Source: Lophium mytilinum (lineage: Eukaryota > Ascomycota > Dothideomycetes > Mytilinidiales > Mytilinidiaceae). From it: DNA of 64,000 nt. Positions within the stretch are counted from its first letter, which is position 1. The number at the start of each line of letters is the position of its first letter. The translations under genes and the position numbers were made by a program. The stretch is taken from contig MU004183.1 in assembly GCA_010093605.1 (NCBI GenBank), positions 434,001 through 498,000 on the forward strand, written 5' to 3'. The notes under the pieces are model-generated. The model did not search any database and was not told where the DNA came from. It saw nothing but the letters and a program-made list of their open reading frames with translations. Positions 61,101-64,000 of the stretch are shown here, one piece after another.

Positions 61101-61973
61101 TGTGCGCGGGCCACCACGAGTGGGGGGGTATGAGTATCACTTAGAGGATAGCAGAACTGTTCACACAGCGGACTGTACGGCCGCGTTTTGTTGAGTGGTC
61201 GGATGTAGGACTCGGAGGCTCAGAGGCTCGGGTGTAGGTAGGAGTCGAGTCGGTGCGGATGGTGGAGCCAGCAAGTGACGCTGGCTACTGGCGAGAGATA
61301 GGAGCGTAGATATGGCCTTTGCGATTTGCCCTATGTTTGTGCAAGCTAAGCAGCGGGATGATCTCGCCGGAGAAGATATGGAGAGCGGGTCGCGCTGTGA
61401 GTGTTGTTTGTGGAGAGCTAGTCGAGTCTGGGTGGTAGAGCTGCGTTGCAAGACTTCGAGTTAGTGAGAAGCCTCTTCAGGAGTGCAGCGGAGCTTTTGG
61501 ATGGATGGCAATGGCAGGTTGCGCGGCGGTGGTGAGGTGAGTGAGAGGAGGGCAAGTCCTTTGAAGATGAGGTCGCGGAGTGGGCTAGTTTTGGCCTTGG
61601 GTGCCAAGCCTGCTCCGTGCGGCGCGCTGGAGTGATTGGCTGGAGGAACGACATGGCAGCCTCAACCTCACTATCCACTCAATTCACCTCTCTGTATCTA
61701 GCGTTACAAAGCGATTGCCTCACAGTGCCATCCTGAAGTTCGTCTTCCAGAGTCCCTTCAACGATTTCTATTCTTCATACAAGCTATTCAAAGCTTCCTT
61801 CTTACACGTCGTCCGTCCGATCTCTGTATCAAGGCATTGGCATCAAGATTTCATTCTATAGATAATCTAGCTAGCTCTTGGAGTTAGATTCTTGTTTCTC
61901 TCACTTCGTATTGAAGCGGGAGCTGGATACTCTACACACGATCGCACAACACACGAGGTCGCAAAACAGCTCC
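61101..61973. promoter_or_regulatory. Divergent intergenic region, dhh1 / rhomboid gene
   Basis: These 873 bp lie between divergent starts. G/A-rich tracts close to dhh1 probably give a CT-rich promoter on the transcribed strand. Small frames here are not supported as genes. Confidence 0.5.
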
Positions 61974-62783
61974 ATGTCATCGTTCCTCCACCGCTCGTCC
62001 GCATTGTCGCGCTCATTACCGCGTCAACTCTCCCAAAACTCTTGGCGATTTGGCCCACCTATTCGCCGCTCTTGCGCCATGAATAGACACTTCTACTCCA
62101 GCCTAGGCTCCAACAGAATGGACGGCTTCAACCCACGCCAAGGTATGGGCTTCATCTGGGGCCTTATTGGTGCCAACGTCGCTGTCTTTGCAGCCGTCCA
62201 CGCAAGCCCATCGCTATCTCAAAAGCTGACTCGAGATTTGCCTTTAAGCCTCAAGAGCGTTCGGGAAGGCAGATACTGGACGATCATCACATCCGGCTTC
62301 ACACATTTCAGCGGCATGCACCTTATATTTAACATGATAGCCCTGCATGCATTCGGTCGCACCCTCGTTTACGGCGCGAGACTCCCCGTCCCTCGCCTTG
62401 CCCTTTTGTCGGTTGGCTCACTTATCTCTGGAAGCGCTTTCTTCCTTGTGCACGAGAAACGACGTGAACGGCGTTTCTACAATGTTCAAGGCATCGGCGC
62501 TAGTGGGATGGTCATGGGTCTTGGTGCTGCTGCTGCCTGTCTGGTCCCGATGCAGCAGATGATGGTAGTGATTGTCCCGGCGCCACTATTCGTCGTTGTC
62601 GCTGGGTACTTTGCGTATGACTTTTGGTATCTCAACCAACACACTGGAACAGCCCATTCCGGCCACCTTGGAGGCATGGCGTTTGGCCTGCTCTACTACG
62701 TCCTAAGCCTTCGAAAATTTGGCGGAGTTATGGGGCAGCGGATGATTAAATCGGCGCCGCCCTTCTGGCGAGGAAGGAGATAA
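61974..62783 (+). CDS. Rhomboid family serine protease, probably mitochondrial
   Basis: This is an intronless gene of 269 aa from the ATG at 61974, chosen over an upstream in-frame ATG because it gives a basic, Ser/Arg-rich presequence (MSSFLHRSSALSRSLPRQL) like a mitochondrial targeting signal. About six hydrophobic helices are seen. The conserved HLIFNM segment, the catalytic Ser in GIGASGMVMG and the His in SGHLGGMAFG are all present, so it should be active. It is related to the PARL/Pcp1 group by its presequence, but substrate cannot be read from sequence. Confidence 0.88.
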   Translation: MSSFLHRSSALSRSLPRQLSQNSWRFGPPIRRSCAMNRHFYSSLGSNRMDGFNPRQGMGFIWGLIGANVAVFAAVHASPSLSQKLTRDLPLSLKSVREGRYWTIITSGFTHFSGMHLIFNMIALHAFGRTLVYGARLPVPRLALLSVGSLISGSAFFLVHEKRRERRFYNVQGIGASGMVMGLGAAAACLVPMQQMMVVIVPAPLFVVVAGYFAYDFWYLNQHTGTAHSGHLGGMAFGLLYYVLSLRKFGGVMGQRMIKSAPPFWRGRR

Positions 62784-63676
62784 ACACTAGACTCTAGATG
62801 CCTAGCCGTCTCTCCTCTGGTCAACTGTGGCTCCTTTCCGTTTCTCTATTTCGGTCCAGCCATTTTCCCTTGTTTCGGTTAGAGCGCCTCACAACAGTTG
62901 TCTACTACCCGTTATGTGGTATTTCGGTTTTGATATTAGGTCCTTTTTTTGATCATGGCGCTCATCTGGCTGGCTGCTATCATAACCCACTTCAGGTGTT
63001 AATTTGAATAATACTCTCTTGCTTGGGAATTGGTTTCCACTTTGGACATTTAGAGCGGCACTTACTGCACCACAAGTGCACTTTCGGGTTTCTCATCCTC
63101 CTTTTTCGTCTTTGTAAGCTGAGGGTAGAAATAAACTTGCACTTGCTAGCCCAATCATCTGCATATTTCACGTCGAGTACCTCGGATGAGTAGATAAGCC
63201 TTGGTAAAACCACAGGATAGACAGACGTCTACTCCTCTCAAGATTACGAATCTTGTCTTTAGGCCTGGGCCATAAGTTTGGGCACACTGACTTAACCCTG
63301 CTCGCTTTACTGTTACTCTCTTGATGCCAATGGGAGAGTAGCCCAGGTACTTGGTTGGCAATGAGTTGAACAGCAGTCTGATCTGCGCTGCCTGGAATTT
63401 GACACCGCGCCTAGATCTTTAAAACTTTACGGGAGTACCCCAAGCAGTGGTGAACGGGGGTGCATAGACTTCTAGCTTACCACTGTAACTGTCTTCTTGA
63501 AAGAGGTGGAATTCAAGTATAGGTTCTTGGAATAATACCCAAGTGGTTGCACGGCGGTGCGAAAGCGGGGACATCCATGCTGAAGTCTGCCAGGCGTTTA
63601 CCCCACCAATTGCCTGGATTATATCTTCAAGATTGACCTCTTCAATCCACGCCTCATCCCTATATCATATTCAGAT
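62784..63676. other. Intergenic region with an introner-like arm
   Basis: It separates the rhomboid gene from the edge gene. A solo arm (copy F) lies at 63435-63471. No supported gene is seen; minus-strand frames near 63000-63360 lack codon bias. Confidence 0.5.
63435..63471 (-). mobile_element. Solo introner-like arm (copy F)
   Basis: The reverse complement starts GTTCACCACTGCTTGGGGTAC, close to copies A and E, and the far end CTTCTA recalls the copy A terminus. No matching second arm is clear, so it may be a relic. Confidence 0.4.
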
Positions 63677-64000
63677 ATGTCGTCCCTCCTCTCCATCCCT
63701 CGCGAAATCCGCGACAGCATCATCGAACTTGCCCTCTCCTCCAGCCGAGAACCTTATCCAAGCATCACAGCCGCAGAACCCACCCGCTCAACCAAAATAG
63801 TCCCACACCGACCATTCTTCAAATCCTGGAGCTACGGCCGCAAGCACGTGCTCTTCGAATCCCATTCCTACCTCTCCAACAGCCTCCCCCTCCTCCTCGT
63901 AAACCACCAGCTCTCCTCCGAAACCACCTCAACCATCTCCCGCCTCTCCAAAAATGCTTCACTCCCCCACTACTCGCTCGACGTCATGTTCGTCAACGAG
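63677..64000 (+). CDS. 5' part of an unrecognised gene (truncated by window edge)
   Basis: An open frame of 108 codons from the ATG at 63677 runs off the right edge with no stop. It begins MSSLLSIPREIRDSIIELAL, an N-terminus of the kind seen in fungal F-box-like or 2EXR-type proteins (leucine-rich, LxxIPxEIR). Codons are C-ending and biased. A Pro/Thr-rich stretch follows. Function cannot be assigned from this fragment. Confidence 0.7.
   Translation, partial: MSSLLSIPREIRDSIIELALSSSREPYPSITAAEPTRSTKIVPHRPFFKSWSYGRKHVLFESHSYLSNSLPLLLVNHQLSSETTSTISRLSKNASLPHYSLDVMFVNE

Overview
The window is nuclear DNA from a filamentous ascomycete, most likely a Dothideomycete. The evidence is: short GT-AG introns (46-77 bp) in most genes; typical fungal genes (dhh1, sip5, a Ubp2-type deubiquitinase, a NUO-21.3b-type complex I subunit, tubulin cofactor C); and hairpin-forming repeats inside introns that resemble the introner-like elements described from Dothideomycetes. 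All exon-intron models were worked out by hand from splice signals and frame continuity, and each has a coding length divisible by three.

Region 1 (about 1-26.8 kb) is a secondary-metabolism locus. It starts with a gene for a fatty acid synthase alpha subunit (136-5458, 1651 aa) that lacks the C-terminal phosphopantetheinyl transferase domain of housekeeping Fas2. Next come a minus-strand RTA1-type seven-helix membrane protein (7510-8695) and a 16.3-kb four-module nonribosomal peptide synthetase (10512-26802, 5246 aa). The synthetase is ordered A-T-E-C-A-T-C-A-T-C-A-T-E*-C, where E* lacks its catalytic His and the last C is the fungal terminal, cyclising type. This layout and size, next to a metabolism-specific FAS subunit, match the cyclic tetrapeptide systems of the HC-toxin/apicidin type. 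A D-residue at position 1 and a fatty-acid-derived amino acid are predicted. The FAS beta subunit, aminotransferase, regulator and MFS exporter of those systems are not in the window; upstream of base 1 is the obvious place to look.

Region 2 (about 27-45 kb) is gene-poorer. It holds a Cys-rich/coiled-coil protein, sip5, a small membrane protein, a GPALPP/DUF3752-like nuclear protein, a PWWP-like plus BTB-like protein and an unrecognised six-exon gene. It is bracketed by two inverted arrays of the same roughly 100-bp G-run tandem repeat (26.97-27.31 and 44.64-45.02 kb).

Region 3 (about 45-64 kb) is dense housekeeping DNA: a Ubp2-like deubiquitinase with a possible ubiquitin-interacting C-terminal exon, a NUO-21.3b-like subunit, tubulin-folding cofactor C, an ARA2-type dehydrogenase, a secreted ribonuclease T2, DHH1, a rhomboid protease and a truncated gene at the right edge.

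The main unusual features are the tetrapeptide-synthetase locus and a dispersed family of terminal-inverted-repeat hairpins. One member splits the ACP active-site region of the FAS gene, two lie in synthetase introns, and a near-copy of one intronic member is intergenic at 40.1 kb.
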